NCBI RefSeq assembly: GCF_004801395.1
Contig: NZ_SSOA01000002.1
Coordinates: 1-64,000, forward strand
Length of the DNA stretch: 64,000 nt
Reading direction: 5' to 3'
From: Gillisella terrae
GTDB lineage: Bacteria; Pseudomonadota; Alphaproteobacteria; Rhizobiales; Rhizobiaceae
The notes under the pieces are model-generated. The model did not search any database. It was not told the DNA's origin and saw nothing but the letters and a program-made list of their open reading frames with translations. Below, piece by piece: positions 1 through 10,082 of this stretch; position 1 is the stretch's first letter, and each line of letters starts with the position of its first letter. A program made the translations under genes and the position numbers.

Positions 1-149
1 ATGCGTAGAACAAAGAACTTAGAGCCTTTCCGTCTTCAACGGAAAAGCTCTATAGCATTTCCAGCAAAAGTGCGCAGCGGTTTTGCGTCCGGAAATGCGT
101 AGAACAAAGAACTTAGAGCCTTTCCGTTTTCAACGGAAAAGCTCTATAG
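1..149. repeat. Direct 55-bp repeat flanking a palindromic element
   Basis: Bases 1-55 and 95-149 are the same 55-base unit with one difference (C or T in CGTYTTCAACGG). Each unit holds a small hairpin (CTTTCCGT...ACGGAAAAG). The segment between them forms an inverted repeat, GCATTTCC at 55-62 against GGAAATGC at 91-98, with GCAAAA/TTTTGC inside. I recognise this general sequence type from intergenic repeats of rhizobial chromosomes. It ends about 12 bases before the ribosome binding site of sdhE, so it may carry the upstream boundary or leader of that operon. The left copy may be cut by the window edge. Confidence 0.7.
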
Positions 150-176
150 AAGCGCATCAACAGGAAGGTATGCCCA

Positions 177-476
177 ATGACTGGTTTGGTTCGCAGCAGC
201 TCTGATCTTGACCCGCGCCGCAGGCGCATTTTGTTTCGCTGCTGGCATCGCGGCATCCGCGAGATGGATTTGGTGTTGGGACAGTTTGCCGAGGCCGAAA
301 TTGCCAATTTGAGTGATGCCGAGCTGGATGAGCTGGAACGGATCATGCAGGAAGAAGACAATGATCTGGTGAAATGGGTCACGGGTGCGCAAGAAACGCC
401 AGACCATATCAAAGGTCCGCTTTTTACCCGCATTGCTGCCATCCGTCCCGATTTCTCGCCCGTTGTTGATCAATGA
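177..476 (+). CDS. sdhE: Succinate dehydrogenase FAD assembly factor SdhE
   Basis: 99 aa, normal for the SdhE (DUF339/Sdh5) family, which helps attach FAD covalently to the flavoprotein subunit of succinate dehydrogenase in the cytoplasm. The family's core is visible at residues 14-35: a run of arginines, then FRCWHRGIREMD with the conserved RGxxE signature, followed by the acidic helical stretch LSDAELDELERIM. The start is supported by AGGAAGG about 9 bases upstream. Its stop overlaps the start of mfd (ATGA), so the two are probably translated from one message; that pairing is common in alphaproteobacteria and does not imply a shared function. Confidence 0.92.
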   Translation: MTGLVRSSSDLDPRRRRILFRCWHRGIREMDLVLGQFAEAEIANLSDAELDELERIMQEEDNDLVKWVTGAQETPDHIKGPLFTRIAAIRPDFSPVVDQ

Positions 477-3400
477 TTTCTGTGTTTGATGCAAAAAAGG
501 CGGCAGCCGCCAAGGCTGCTGTCACGCTTTCGCCTGTGCCGGATGGCATGGATGCGTTTTTGGTGGCGGAGCTTGCCCGTCAGGGCAGGCCGGTGGCGTA
601 TCTGCTGTCCGATTCCAGCCGGATGGCGGATATTGAGCAGATGCTGGGCTTTTGCGCGCCGGAAATTCCCGTGCTGTCGCTGCCCGCTTGGGACTGCCTG
701 CCCTATGACCGCGTATCGCCCAGCGCCGATATTTCGGCAAAGCGCCTGTCTGCGCTCACAGGCCTGATTGCTCACGCTAAAAAGCCGCATCCGGGTATTG
801 TGCTGGTCACCGCCAATGCCATGCTGCAAAAGATGGTGCCAGCCGAGATTATTGACAGTCTGTCCTTTTCGGCCCGTCCTGGCAATCAGGTGCGGATGGA
901 TGATATTGCCGCGCGCCTTGAGCGCAACGGCTTTGACCGTGTGGCCACCGTGCGTGAGGTGGGCGAATATGCCGTGCGCGGCGGTATTCTCGATGTTTTT
1001 GTGCCCGGCTCGGAAGAGCCGGTGCGGCTGGATTTCTTTGGCGATACGCTGGAGACCATCCGCAGCTTTGATCCCGCAAGCCAGCGCACCATTGCGCAGG
1101 TGCGTGAACTGAGCTTAAACCCGATGAGCGAAGTGACGCTGACGCCGGAGAGCATTGGCCGTTTTCGCAAAAACTATCTCTCGCTGTTTGGCGCATCCAC
1201 GCGGGATGACGCGCTCTATACGGCGGTGTCTGAAGGTCGCCGCTATGCAGGCATGGAACATTGGCTGCCGTTGTTTCATGAAAAGATGGAAACTGTCTTT
1301 GATTATCTTCAGGGCTTTTTGCTGGTCACCGATCACACGGTGCGCGAATCGGCCGAAGAGCGCGCCAAGCTGATCCGTGACTATTATGAAGCCCGTCTGG
1401 ATTCGGCCACGCCCGGTAAAGGTCATCTTGGGCAAGGCGCACCTTACAAGCCTATTCCGCCAGAATATCTCTATCTGAATGCCGAGGACTTCACCAAGGC
1501 GCTGGATGGGCTTAATCCGGTTCGCCTGACACCTTTTGCCGAAGTTGGCACGGCAAATCGCAAGATTATTGAAATATCTGCTCATTCCGGTCCACGCTGG
1601 GCCAAGGCGGCATCGGCAGAAAAGCCAGAAGACGGAGAGCGCGCCAACGTCTTTAATCAGGCGGTCACATATATCGCCGACAAGCGCGCCGCGGGCTCAA
1701 AGGTGCTGATCACCGGCTGGTCGGAAGGCTCACTGGATCGGCTGTTGCAGGTGCTTAACGAGCACGGGTTGGAGCGGCTGAAAAACGTCGCAAAGCTGGA
1801 CGATCTGGAAAAGCTCAAGAAAGGCGAGGCGGCAGCCGCCGTTCTCAGCCTTGAGGGTGGGTTTGAAGCCAGCGATCTGGTGGTGGTTGGCGAGCAGGAT
1901 ATTCTTGGCGACCGCATGGTGCGCCGCTCCAGGCGTCGCAAGCGGGCTGCCGATTTTATCTCGGAAGTCGCAGGTCTGGATGAAGGCTCGATCGTGGTGC
2001 ACGCCGAGCACGGCATTGGCCGCTTTGTTGGCCTTCGCACCATTGCGGCCGCAGGCGGCCAGCACGCCTGTCTTGAGCTGCAATACGCCGACGAGGCCAA
2101 GCTGTTCTTGCCCGTCGAAAACATCGATCTTCTATCGCGTTATGGCTCTGAGGGCAGCGAGGCGCAGCTGGATAAGCTGGGCGGTGGCGCATGGCAAATG
2201 CGCAAGGCCAAGCTGAAAAAACAGTTGCTGGATATGGCCGGCGGGCTGATCCGGGTGGCGGCTGAACGCATGATGCGCTCGGCACCCGTTTTATCCACAA
2301 CGGAAGGTTTTTACGACGAATTTGCCGCGCGTTTTCCTTATGAGGAAACCGAGGACCAGATGAACGCGATTGAGGCCGTGCGCGGCGATCTCGGCGCTGG
2401 CCGCCCGATGGACCGCCTGGTGTGTGGCGACGTTGGTTTTGGCAAGACGGAAGTGGCACTGCGCGCCGCCTTCATTGCTGCCATGAACGGTATTCAGGTG
2501 GCCGTGGTGGTGCCCACCACGCTGTTGGCGCGCCAGCATTTCAAGACTTTTTCAGAGCGTTTTCGTGATCTGCCGATCCGCATTCAGCAGGCATCGCGCC
2601 TTGTGGGCACCAAAGAGCTGAACTTGGTTAAAAAGGAAGTGGCAGAGGGCAAGACCGATATTGTGGTGGGCACCCATGCCCTGCTCGGTGCCGGGATCAA
2701 ATTTGCCAACCTTGGCCTGTTGATTATCGATGAAGAACAGCATTTTGGCGTCAAGCATAAGGAACGCCTGAAAGAGCTGAAATCCGATGTGCACGTGCTC
2801 ACCCTTTCGGCAACGCCTATTCCGCGCACGCTGCAATTGGCGATGACCGGTGTGCGGGAACTGTCGCTGATTACCACGCCGCCGGTGGATCGCATGGCGG
2901 TGCGCACCTTTATCTCGCCGTTTGATGGCCTTGTGATTCGCGAAACCTTGATGCGCGAGCATTATCGCGGCGGTCAGAGCTTTTACGTCTGCCCGCGTCT
3001 GGCGGACCTTGCTGACATCAAGGCGTTTTTGGATTCGGATGTGCCGGAATTGCGGGTGGCGATTGCCCATGGGCAAATGGCAGCGGGCGAGCTGGAAGAC
3101 ATTATGAACGCCTTCTATGAGGGGCGCTATGATGTGCTGCTCTCAACCACCATCGTTGAGTCGGGGCTGGACGTGCCAACCGCCAACACATTGATTGTGC
3201 ATCGTGCCGATATGTTTGGTTTGGCGCAGCTCTATCAGATCCGTGGCCGCGTTGGTCGCTCCAAGGTGCGGGCTTTTGCGTTGTTGACGCTGCCGGTCAA
3301 CAAAGTGCTGACGGCCAGCGCGGAGCGGCGGCTGAAAGTGCTGCAATCGCTGGATACGCTGGGCGCTGGCTTCCAGCTTGCCAGCCACGACCTTGATATT

Positions 3401-3985
3401 CGCGGTGCGGGTAATCTGTTGGGCGAGGAGCAATCCGGCCATATCAAGGAAGTCGGCTTTGAGCTTTACCAGCAGATGCTGGAAGAAGCCGTGGCTGAGG
3501 TGAAGGGTGAAGACCAGATCGTGGATAGCGGCTGGTCGCCACAAATTCAGGTCGGCACCTCGGTGATGATTCCCGACAATTATGTGCCGGACCTGCACCT
3601 GCGTTTGGGTCTCTATCGCCGCCTGGGTGAATTGACAGAGCTGAACGAGATTGATGCGTTTGGGGCCGAAATGATCGACCGTTTCGGACCCCTGCCTATC
3701 GAAGTGCAGAATCTGCTCAAGATCGTTTATATCAAGGCGCTGTGCCGCAAGGCGAATGTTGAAAAGCTCGATGCGGGTCCAAAGGGTGTTGTGGTACAGT
3801 TCCGCAACAAGGAGTTCCCCAATCCGGCAGCCCTTGTGGGCTTTATTGCCAAGCAAGGCACCATGGCCAAGATCAGGCCAGATCACAGCGTTTTCCTGAC
3901 GCGCGATTTGCCGACGCCAGAAAAGCGTTTGGCCGGTGCCGCAAAAATCATGGTGCAGCTTGCTGAAATGGTAAACCAGAAGTGA
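473..3985 (+). CDS. mfd: Transcription-repair coupling factor Mfd
   Basis: 1170 aa, full length for Mfd. It removes RNA polymerase stalled at DNA lesions and recruits UvrAB. The order is as expected: an N-terminal UvrB-like region, an RNA-polymerase-interacting domain around residues 500-570 (VVHAEHGIGRFVGL), then the RecG-like translocase with Walker A GDVGFGKTE near residue 651 and the DEEQ box at 753-756, the helicase C-terminal motifs (ESGLDVPTANT, QIRGRVGRS), and a C-terminal TRCF domain. The start codon lies inside the sdhE stop. A 160-base gap follows. Confidence 0.98.
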   Translation: MISVFDAKKAAAAKAAVTLSPVPDGMDAFLVAELARQGRPVAYLLSDSSRMADIEQMLGFCAPEIPVLSLPAWDCLPYDRVSPSADISAKRLSALTGLIAHAKKPHPGIVLVTANAMLQKMVPAEIIDSLSFSARPGNQVRMDDIAARLERNGFDRVATVREVGEYAVRGGILDVFVPGSEEPVRLDFFGDTLETIRSFDPASQRTIAQVRELSLNPMSEVTLTPESIGRFRKNYLSLFGASTRDDALYTAVSEGRRYAGMEHWLPLFHEKMETVFDYLQGFLLVTDHTVRESAEERAKLIRDYYEARLDSATPGKGHLGQGAPYKPIPPEYLYLNAEDFTKALDGLNPVRLTPFAEVGTANRKIIEISAHSGPRWAKAASAEKPEDGERANVFNQAVTYIADKRAAGSKVLITGWSEGSLDRLLQVLNEHGLERLKNVAKLDDLEKLKKGEAAAAVLSLEGGFEASDLVVVGEQDILGDRMVRRSRRRKRAADFISEVAGLDEGSIVVHAEHGIGRFVGLRTIAAAGGQHACLELQYADEAKLFLPVENIDLLSRYGSEGSEAQLDKLGGGAWQMRKAKLKKQLLDMAGGLIRVAAERMMRSAPVLSTTEGFYDEFAARFPYEETEDQMNAIEAVRGDLGAGRPMDRLVCGDVGFGKTEVALRAAFIAAMNGIQVAVVVPTTLLARQHFKTFSERFRDLPIRIQQASRLVGTKELNLVKKEVAEGKTDIVVGTHALLGAGIKFANLGLLIIDEEQHFGVKHKERLKELKSDVHVLTLSATPIPRTLQLAMTGVRELSLITTPPVDRMAVRTFISPFDGLVIRETLMREHYRGGQSFYVCPRLADLADIKAFLDSDVPELRVAIAHGQMAAGELEDIMNAFYEGRYDVLLSTTIVESGLDVPTANTLIVHRADMFGLAQLYQIRGRVGRSKVRAFALLTLPVNKVLTASAERRLKVLQSLDTLGAGFQLASHDLDIRGAGNLLGEEQSGHIKEVGFELYQQMLEEAVAEVKGEDQIVDSGWSPQIQVGTSVMIPDNYVPDLHLRLGLYRRLGELTELNEIDAFGAEMIDRFGPLPIEVQNLLKIVYIKALCRKANVEKLDAGPKGVVVQFRNKEFPNPAALVGFIAKQGTMAKIRPDHSVFLTRDLPTPEKRLAGAAKIMVQLAEMVNQK

Positions 3986-4019
3986 CCCATAAGTCACATT
4001 GCCTGTGTCCCACACCCAT

Positions 4020-4070
4020 GATGTCGATCTTAGCTCGCTTTTATCCAAGTGGCGTAGCAGGATCGACATC
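4020..4070. repeat. 10-bp perfect inverted repeat after mfd
   Basis: GATGTCGATC at 4020-4029 is matched by GATCGACATC at 4061-4070 with a 31-base spacer. There is no T-run after it, so it is not a standard intrinsic terminator. It could be an operator or a processing hairpin between mfd and the next gene; the role is unknown. Confidence 0.45.
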
Positions 4071-4145
4071 ACCTCGTCATGATCTCGTGATGGATTGAAA
4101 CGCATTCTGTATTTTTCAGAATGCTAAATCTTTTCAGGAGGTTAT

Positions 4146-4820
4146 ATGCGAACTCTATTTTTAACCGCGGTGGTTGCTTCCATGATGGCCTCTTCCAGCA
4201 GCTTTGCGGCACAACCGTCATCATGGCCCGACACGCCGATTGCAAGGGTGTCGGCTCTTGCCGTCCTGCAATCACTCAATGCTGATCTGCTCAGCCACGA
4301 CAGCGCCACGCTGACGCTTGATCGCTGGTGCAGTGATCACAAGCTGGCCGATCACGCCAAAATTGTTGCCGAGCCGGTTAAGGGTGTCGATAAGCCCGCG
4401 ACAGCAGAGATTCGCGCAGCCTTGAAGGTTGGCGAGGCGGATAAAGTTGGTTATCGCCGCGTGCGTCTGATGTGTGGTGAGCGTGTGTTGTCCGATGCCG
4501 ATAACTGGTATGTGCCATCCCGTCTGACGGCAGATATGAACAAGGCGCTGGAAACCACCGATGCTGCATTTGGCCGTGTGGTGAAACCTCTGAACTTCCA
4601 GCGTCACACGCTCTCGGCAAAATTGCTGTGGCAACCTCTGCCTGAAGGCTGGGATATGGGGGCGGCAATTCCGGCAGCCAGCGATAAGGCCCTTGAACTG
4701 CCCGATCATGTGATTGAGCATAAGGCTCTTTTGAGCTTGCCGGATGGAGCACCGATTAGCATGGTGGTTGAAAGCTATACGCGGCATGTGCTTGATTTTG
4801 CGCCACCAACGGTGAAGTAA
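4146..4820 (+). CDS. Secreted protein of unknown function, possibly chorismate-lyase-like fold
   Basis: 224 aa. The start is fixed by a strong AGGAGG 5 bases before ATG. Residues 1-21 are a clear signal peptide ending in SFAA, so the mature protein is periplasmic. The mature part has one Cys pair (CSDHK near 61 and MCGERV near 108). The block that runs from YRRVRLMCGERVLS through NWYVP and LTADMNKALETTD to FGRVVKPLNFQR resembles in pattern the core of chorismate-pyruvate lyase (UbiC)-type folds. That is pattern recognition only; the secretion signal argues against ubiquinone synthesis. Neighbours give no hint. Confidence 0.8.
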   Translation: MRTLFLTAVVASMMASSSSFAAQPSSWPDTPIARVSALAVLQSLNADLLSHDSATLTLDRWCSDHKLADHAKIVAEPVKGVDKPATAEIRAALKVGEADKVGYRRVRLMCGERVLSDADNWYVPSRLTADMNKALETTDAAFGRVVKPLNFQRHTLSAKLLWQPLPEGWDMGAAIPAASDKALELPDHVIEHKALLSLPDGAPISMVVESYTRHVLDFAPPTVK

Positions 4821-4882
4821 AGCTGACATCAATGGCGAAACGCGGCGCGAAAACGCCTCGGCGGGATTTTCTGAAAACGCTG

Positions 4883-4918
4883 GAGTTTGTCTGGTTCAAT
4901 CTGGACCTGACAGACTCT
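4883..4918. repeat. Palindromic repeat, copy 1
   Basis: A 36-base imperfect palindrome: GAGTTTGTCTGGTTC, a short centre, then GGACCTGACAGACTCT. It is the diverged relative of the perfect palindrome at 24051-24087. Read on the minus strand, both copies are preceded by a similar flank (AAAGACGAAACG here, AAAGACAAACG there), which shows that the repeated unit is longer than the palindrome itself. Confidence 0.75.
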
Positions 4919-5120
4919 CGCGTTTCGTCTTTCTCTAGAAAAGCGATTCTGACAGCACCGTTTTGCATGAAATTTTTTGTTGGACAGAAAACCCCCAAAA
5001 ATGACGTTTCCCTGTGAAATCGCGATCCTCTATTGATTTTCACTTGCGTACACATGACCCAAACATAACGTCAACGCATGTTCCACAATGTCGTGAATTG
5101 GATGTGATCGTTGAGGAAAT

Positions 5121-5224
5121 TTACAGCGCCGTGCGCCATATATGGCGCAAAAAGGTCGGCGTAACACTTTTAGCCGACTGCATCATTCTCAAATCGATTC
5201 CGATTTAAGAATGATGCAGTCGGC
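5121..5224. repeat. Two-hairpin rhizobial intergenic repeat, complete copy
   Basis: Module 1 (5121-5165) pairs TTACAGCGCC with GGTCGGCGTAA-type sequence around the perfect palindrome TGCGCCATATATGGCGCA type core. Module 2 has 17-bp perfect arms, GCCGACTGCATCATTCT at 5173-5189 and AGAATGATGCAGTCGGC at 5208-5224, continued inward by AAATCG/CGATTT. The same two modules occur in the opposite orientation at 52301-52665. The general type matches the mosaic palindromic repeats (RIME-like) known in rhizobia. Confidence 0.75.
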
Positions 5225-5251
5225 AGAACATTTGCCGTGGAGCAAAATAAT

Positions 5252-6088
5252 ATGCGTTCAATGGATCATCTGGTCCTGCCTGTGTCAGATCTCGAAATCG
5301 CGCGGACACGTTTGCAATCCCTTGGCTTCACTGTTGCGGCCAATGGGCGTCATCCCTTTGGCACAGAAAACGCCTGCGTGTTCCTGCCTGACAAAACCTA
5401 CCTCGAACCTTTGGCTGTTGCGGATCCGGCAGAAGCAGAGGATGCGATTGCGCATGGAAATTTGTTTGTTGCACGGGACAGGTTTTTTCGCCAGCATCGT
5501 GCTGAAGGCCTTTCTGCCATTGTGGTTCAGTCGGATGATGCTTTCGCTGATCGAGAAGCATTCACTGCCGCTGGAGTCGGTGAGGGCGGCGATATTCTGG
5601 AGTTTTCCCGCCCGGTGCGTCTGCCAGACGGTCAAGAACGCATCAGCAGCTTTCGCCTCGCCTTTGCGATTGATCCTCTGGTCGAAACCTTCTTTCTCTT
5701 CGCATGCCAGCGGTTAAATCCCTTGTCGGTTGATCGGGATGTGCTGGAGAAACATGCGAATGGTGCCCTCGGCGTCAAACGTATCCTTATTCAAACCGGT
5801 CAGAACAATTATCAGGCGTTGATGACGCCGGTCTTCGGCTGTGCCAGCCGCGAGATTACCAACGGGCAAGCTTTTGATGCGGGCAACACGTCCGTTGAGG
5901 TTGTTGTGGGCAATGATGCGAATATTGGCATCATTGTGCTTGCGCTGGTGTTTACAGTGGCTGATCTTGAGGTGACAGCGGCGGCTCTGGCTGCTAATGG
6001 CGTAAGCCATGTAAGAACACAGGACGAGATTGTCGTTCCGGCAGCACCTGGCCAGGGCGTCACCTTCCTGTTTGAGGAGAATGCATGA
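5252..6088 (+). CDS. VOC/glyoxalase-like domain protein
   Basis: 278 aa. The N-terminus ([18 protein letters not shown], then LGFTVA and [12 protein letters not shown]) is the first beta-alpha-beta unit of the vicinal oxygen chelate superfamily, closest in layout to the Glyoxalase_3 group. Substrate is unknown. I chose ATG 5252 because GGAG lies 9 bases upstream; GTG 5237 is also open. The stop overlaps the start of kdsA (ATGA), so the two are translationally coupled. The upstream repeat element ends only about 28 bases before the start. Confidence 0.85.
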   Translation: MRSMDHLVLPVSDLEIARTRLQSLGFTVAANGRHPFGTENACVFLPDKTYLEPLAVADPAEAEDAIAHGNLFVARDRFFRQHRAEGLSAIVVQSDDAFADREAFTAAGVGEGGDILEFSRPVRLPDGQERISSFRLAFAIDPLVETFFLFACQRLNPLSVDRDVLEKHANGALGVKRILIQTGQNNYQALMTPVFGCASREITNGQAFDAGNTSVEVVVGNDANIGIIVLALVFTVADLEVTAAALAANGVSHVRTQDEIVVPAAPGQGVTFLFEENA

Positions 6089-6933
6089 TGACGTCCCCCA
6101 ATTCCACAGTTGTTGTCGGCGAAGGCGATCGCCAGGTTTCCTTTTCAAATACAGCGCGCTTTTCATTGATCTGCGGTCCCTGCCAGATGGAGAGCCGTGA
6201 GCACGCCTTCATGATGGCGGGCAGCATCAAGGAAATTTGTAACAAGCTGGGCATTGGTCTGGTCTATAAATCTTCCTTCGATAAAGCCAACCGCACGTCC
6301 TTGAAGGCCGGTCGCGGCATTGGTCTTGAAAAAGGCTTGCAGGTTTTCGAAGAGCTCAAGAAAGAATTCGGCTTTCCGGTGCTGACCGATATTCACCGCG
6401 AAGATCAGTGTGCTGAAGTCGCGAGCGTGGTGGACGTGTTGCAAATCCCGGCGTTTTTGTGCCGCCAGACTGATCTTCTGGTGGCCGCTGCCGAGACTGG
6501 TCGCGCCATCAACATCAAGAAGGGTCAGTTTTTAGCCCCTTGGGATATGAAAAACGTGATGGAAAAAATCACGCTATCGGGCAATCCCAACGTCATGCTC
6601 TGTGAGCGCGGCGCATCCTTTGGCTATAACACGCTGGTGTCTGACATGCGGTCCTTGCCGATCATGGCAGGCTTTGGCGCGCCCGTGGTGTTTGATGCGA
6701 CTCACTCGGTGCAGCAGCCGGGCGGGCAGGGTGGATCAAGCGGTGGCCAGCGCGAATTTGTGGAGACTTTGGCCCGTGCAGCCGTGGCGGTGGGCGTTTC
6801 TGGCCTGTTTATCGAATCGCATCAGGATCCCGATAATGCGCCATCAGATGGCCCGAATATGGTGTATCTCAATGATCTCGAACGATTGCTGGACAAGCTG
6901 TTGGCTTATGATGCGGTAACCAAAGCGCTATGA
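6085..6933 (+). CDS. kdsA: 3-deoxy-8-phosphooctulonate synthase KdsA
   Basis: 282 aa. It condenses phosphoenolpyruvate with arabinose 5-phosphate to give KDO 8-phosphate, the first committed step to the KDO of lipopolysaccharide inner core. Conserved blocks include [30 protein letters not shown]-type sequence, [15 protein letters not shown] and [17 protein letters not shown]. Cys33 in ICGPCQMES lies where metal-dependent enzymes have a ligand and E. coli KdsA has Asn, so this should be the metal-dependent class. ATG 6088 is an alternative start one codon later. Confidence 0.97.
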   Translation: MMTSPNSTVVVGEGDRQVSFSNTARFSLICGPCQMESREHAFMMAGSIKEICNKLGIGLVYKSSFDKANRTSLKAGRGIGLEKGLQVFEELKKEFGFPVLTDIHREDQCAEVASVVDVLQIPAFLCRQTDLLVAAAETGRAINIKKGQFLAPWDMKNVMEKITLSGNPNVMLCERGASFGYNTLVSDMRSLPIMAGFGAPVVFDATHSVQQPGGQGGSSGGQREFVETLARAAVAVGVSGLFIESHQDPDNAPSDGPNMVYLNDLERLLDKLLAYDAVTKAL

Positions 6934-6952
6934 CATCAATATTCCATCGTAG

Positions 6953-8323
<1,371 letters not shown>

Positions 8324-8350
8324 TTAGCCACCAAAATTTTGATGTCTTAC

Positions 8351-8383
8351 GCCCGCATCGTCATCTCGATGCGGGCTTTTTTT
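8351..8383 (+). terminator. Intrinsic terminator of eno
   Basis: Perfect 10-bp stem GCCCGCATCG / CGATGCGGGC with a 6-base loop, followed directly by seven T. It lies 28 bases after the enolase stop. Confidence 0.92.
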
Positions 8384-8529
8384 GTGCTGTGTTGCTATGG
8401 TCAACGATCGGTTAAGCAAATTGGTTTAACGTCGCAATGTTCAATGTCGTCCGATGTGTGGCATTGAGGGTAAGTATCGGAGCATGATGCTCACGTTCAA
8501 CAGTTTTGCGTTGCAGGGCCTTAGCCAAT

Positions 8530-8841
8530 ATGTGGACACGCCACCATAAAAACAGAAAATTCGGCCGGCTCGTTCTTCCTGCCGTCACCATCGCATTTCT
8601 CGGCTATTTCGGTTATCATAGTATTCACGGCGATTACGGCCTTAAGGCCGGCGAAAAGCTTGATGTGCTGCTGGCAACGCGCAATAGCGAGCTTGCAAGT
8701 CTTGTTCACGCGCGCAAAAAGCTAGAGACCCAGGTTCGGCTTCTAAGTGATGGATCGCTTGATCGCGACATGATGGATGAGAAAGCGCGCTATCAGCTCA
8801 ACATGTCCAAACCCAATGAAATTGTGATTTTCAACCGATAA
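8530..8841 (+). CDS. ftsB: Septum formation initiator FtsB/DivIC
   Basis: 103 aa. Residues 1-12 are basic (MWTRHHKNRKFG), followed by one membrane helix near 13-30 (LVLPAVTIAFLGYFGY) and a coiled-coil-forming segment to about residue 75. The tail DEKARYQLNMSKPNEIVIF is typical of the FtsB/DivIC family, which acts with FtsL and FtsQ in the divisome. ATG 8530 is chosen because it gives the usual rhizobial start; an in-frame TTG lies at 8506. As in many bacteria it lies close to eno, here before pdhA. Confidence 0.9.
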   Translation: MWTRHHKNRKFGRLVLPAVTIAFLGYFGYHSIHGDYGLKAGEKLDVLLATRNSELASLVHARKKLETQVRLLSDGSLDRDMMDEKARYQLNMSKPNEIVIFNR

Positions 8842-8867
8842 ACCCGTCTTATTTTATGGATTTCCAA

Positions 8868-8888
8868 ATTAACCGAAATTCGGTTAAT
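8868..8888. promoter_or_regulatory. 10-bp-arm palindrome upstream of pdhA, candidate operator
   Basis: ATTAACCGAA and TTCGGTTAAT flank a single A, a perfect palindrome of 21 bases about 130 bases before the pdhA start. A second one, ATGCATT-T-AATGCAT, lies at 8934-8948. Tight palindromes with one-base centres are typical of repressor sites. The binding protein cannot be named from sequence. Confidence 0.5.
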
Positions 8889-9018
8889 CTTAAAAAACTC
8901 TTTGTTTTCTGTTGTTTATACAGAATACAAGGCATGCATTTAATGCATTGCGACTTTGCTCTTTCTTGAATATGGTGGTGCCAACTAAAAAACCCTTACA
9001 CAACTCAGGGAGGGATGA

Positions 9019-10065
9019 ATGGCACCGCGCACTAACGCGACTGCTTCTGGTCGGAAGAATACGGCCAAGCCTGCTAAGGGCGAATTCGTCGAAGGTACTA
9101 TTGTGGAGTTTGATCGCGATCAGGAGCTTAAGGCCTATCGCGAAATGCTGCTGATTCGCCGCTTTGAAGAAAAAGCCGGTCAGCTCTATGGCATGGGCTT
9201 CATTGGTGGTTTCTGTCACCTTTACATCGGTCAGGAAGCCGTTGTGGTTGGTATGCAGTTGGCGCTGAAAGAGGGTGATCAGGTTATCACCGGTTACCGC
9301 GACCACGGCCACATGCTGGCGTGCGGCATGAGCGCGCGCGGCGTTATGGCTGAATTGACCGGACGTCGGGGCGGCTTGTCGAAGGGCAAGGGCGGCTCCA
9401 TGCACATGTTCTCCAAGGAAAAGCATTTCTACGGCGGCCACGGTATCGTTGGTGCTCAGGTGTCCCTCGGCACGGGTCTGGCTTTCGCCAACCGCTATCG
9501 CGGCAATGACAATGTTTCTCTCGCTTACTTCGGCGACGGCGCTGCCAACCAGGGTCAGGTTTACGAGAGCTTCAATATGGCTCGCTTGTGGAACCTGCCG
9601 GTGATTTACGTGATCGAGAACAACCGTTACGCCATGGGCACCTCGGTTGCCCGCGCTTCGGCGCAGACCGACTTCTCTCAGCGCGGTGTGTCGTTCAACA
9701 TCCCCGGCATGAAGGTCGATGGCATGGATGTGCGCGCGGTTCTGGCTGCTGCCGAACAGGCTGTCGATCATTGCCGTTCGGGCAAGGGTCCGGTTATTTT
9801 GGAAATGGAAACCTACCGTTATCGCGGCCACTCCATGTCCGACCCTGCCAAGTATCGCTCCAAGGATGAAGTGCAGAAAATGCGCTCCGAGCATGACCCG
9901 ATTGAGCAGGTGAAAATCCGCTTGATGGAGCAGGGCTGGGCATCGGAAGAGGATCTCAAGCTGATCGACAAGGAAGTGCGCGATATTGTGGCCGATAGTG
10001 CCGATTTTGCGCAAGCTGATAAAGAGCCGGATGCATCCGAGCTCTACACCGACATCCTGTTGTAA
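9019..10065 (+). CDS. pdhA: Pyruvate dehydrogenase E1 component, alpha subunit
   Basis: 348 aa. With PdhB it forms the thiamine-diphosphate-dependent E1 that decarboxylates pyruvate. The cofactor motif starts at GDG (172-174) and ends about 30 residues on in IENN. Other family blocks: [31 protein letters not shown] and the regulatory-loop region [23 protein letters not shown] ends 5 bases before ATG 9019. It is the first gene of a long same-strand run through lipA. Confidence 0.98.
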   Translation: MAPRTNATASGRKNTAKPAKGEFVEGTIVEFDRDQELKAYREMLLIRRFEEKAGQLYGMGFIGGFCHLYIGQEAVVVGMQLALKEGDQVITGYRDHGHMLACGMSARGVMAELTGRRGGLSKGKGGSMHMFSKEKHFYGGHGIVGAQVSLGTGLAFANRYRGNDNVSLAYFGDGAANQGQVYESFNMARLWNLPVIYVIENNRYAMGTSVARASAQTDFSQRGVSFNIPGMKVDGMDVRAVLAAAEQAVDHCRSGKGPVILEMETYRYRGHSMSDPAKYRSKDEVQKMRSEHDPIEQVKIRLMEQGWASEEDLKLIDKEVRDIVADSADFAQADKEPDASELYTDILL

Positions 10066-10082
10066 GCGAGGGAGGGTTATCC

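Larger units (their letters stand above)
4821..5251. other. Intergenic region carrying two repeat elements
   Basis: About 430 bases without a convincing gene. It contains the imperfect palindrome at 4883-4918 and the double-hairpin element at 5121-5224, listed separately. Short open frames here lack a ribosome binding site and run through the repeats. Confidence 0.7.

Noticed and set aside
4020-4070. Terminator of mfd
   Set aside because: The stem is good, but the loop is 31 bases long and no T-run follows, so it is listed only as an inverted repeat.
3143-4105. A 320-codon antisense frame across the end of mfd
   Set aside because: No family resemblance and fully explained by the mfd coding strand.
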